Shown: positions 63,879 through 64,000 of the stretch, one piece after another
Layout: every line of letters starts with the position of its first letter
Position numbering within the stretch: position 1 is the stretch's first letter
Assembly: GCA_018266255.1 (NCBI GenBank)
Contig: JAFEAT010000003.1
Coordinates: forward strand, 431,888 to 495,887
Origin: Cyanobacteria bacterium SZAS-4
Lineage (GTDB): Bacteria; Cyanobacteriota; Vampirovibrionia; Obscuribacterales; Obscuribacteraceae
Length of the DNA: 64,000 bases
Reading direction: 5' to 3'
Notes under the pieces: model-generated
The model's input: only the letters and a program-made list of their open reading frames with translations
Told to the model about the DNA's origin: nothing
The model's database searches: none
Made by a program: the position numbers and the translations under genes

Positions 63879-64000
63879 ATGACGAAACCAAGCGATACTG
63901 CGTTTGCTTCTGCGCGCGATGAAATTTCTACACCTTCTGCACCGGTCGATACTATGCGATTTGATGTTTCAGGGTACATGGCAAACGAAGCGTGGGGCAA
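63879..64000 (+). CDS. start of a gene cut by the window edge
   Basis: The first 40 codons of an open frame from an ATG preceded by CGAGAAAAAC. The N-terminus (MTKPSDTAFASARDE) is polar and Ser/Thr/Pro-rich, like the start of the GH26-like protein (MTSPADRAASDRD). It may be another large exported or effector protein with the same leader, but only 40 residues are visible. Confidence 0.5.
   Translation, partial: MTKPSDTAFASARDEISTPSAPVDTMRFDVSGYMANEAWG

Noticed and set aside
1..64000. tRNA, rRNA, insertion sequence or prophage
   Set aside because: I looked for TPsiC-like arms, transposase motifs and phage genes and found none that hold up; a covariance-model search would be decisive.

Overview
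Organism. The window is about 64 kb of mid-GC bacterial chromosome with dense genes on both strands. Likely secreted proteins and one lipoprotein are frequent, and there are many signalling and repeat proteins: Ser/Thr kinases with zinc ribbons, TPR, WG, ankyrin and LRR proteins, two-component proteins, a caspase-like protease and a phytochrome. Two menaquinone genes of the futalosine pathway are present. This mixture would fit a large-genome, non-photosynthetic relative of Cyanobacteria (Obscuribacterales/Melainabacteria type). That placement is inference from gene style only; no rRNA or universal marker gene is present to prove it. I saw no tRNA, rRNA, CRISPR array, transposase or prophage.

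Layout. 1-9.2 kb: secreted protein, sugar porter (MFS), Ser/Thr kinase, TPR lipoprotein, a very large membrane protein, a GrpB-type protein. 9.3-12.7 kb: LRR-tailed Ser/Thr kinase, ferritin-like DUF2383 protein, single-domain response regulator. 12.9-19.7 kb: aldo/keto reductase, amidohydrolase, two secreted or exported alpha/beta hydrolases, a Spy/CpxP-like protein, a PDZ fragment and a coiled-coil/PLD protein. 19.7-23.1 kb: FAD-dependent protein coupled to a zinc-ribbon pseudokinase, then a secreted protein. 23.3-27.3 kb: PAS histidine kinase, response regulator and a phytochrome with no kinase domain. 27.3-33.2 kb: TPR-metallopeptidase, winged-helix protein, GT20 trehalose-phosphate-synthase-like enzyme, OmpR-type regulator with its histidine kinase, PDZ protein. 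33.4-35.9 kb: an McrB/McrC-like AAA+/nuclease pair. 36-47 kb: secreted TPR and WG-repeat proteins, glutathione peroxidase, a CheY-like protein, a C39-like peptidase. 47.4-48.9 kb: mqnD-mqnB. 49-54 kb: ABC ATPase, then a caspase / FGE-like / secreted-protein operon. 54.3-58.9 kb: a toxin-immunity-like patch (SUKH, ankyrin, truncated HEAT-like gene, an effector-like protein, a GH26-like glycosidase with RHS-like repeats). 59-61.8 kb: NAD-epimerase, DinB-like, HxlR regulator and DUF302 genes with conspicuous operator palindromes. 62-64 kb: small hypothetical genes and the start of a gene cut by the window edge.

How genes work together. The clearest units are mqnD-mqnB (menaquinone), the OmpR-type regulator/histidine kinase pair, the histidine kinase/regulator/phytochrome cluster (possibly a light-sensing system whose sensor and kinase are separate polypeptides), the McrBC-like pair, the caspase/FGE-like operon, the pseudokinase/FAD pair, and the HxlR-regulated divergent unit. 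Many convergent genes abut or overlap at their stops (13950/13952, 16027/16029, 19696-19712, 57017/57018).

Limits. Starts were chosen by eye from ribosome-binding sites and domain boundaries. No similarity search was run, so family assignments rest on recognised motifs. Roughly fifteen genes remain without any recognised family.
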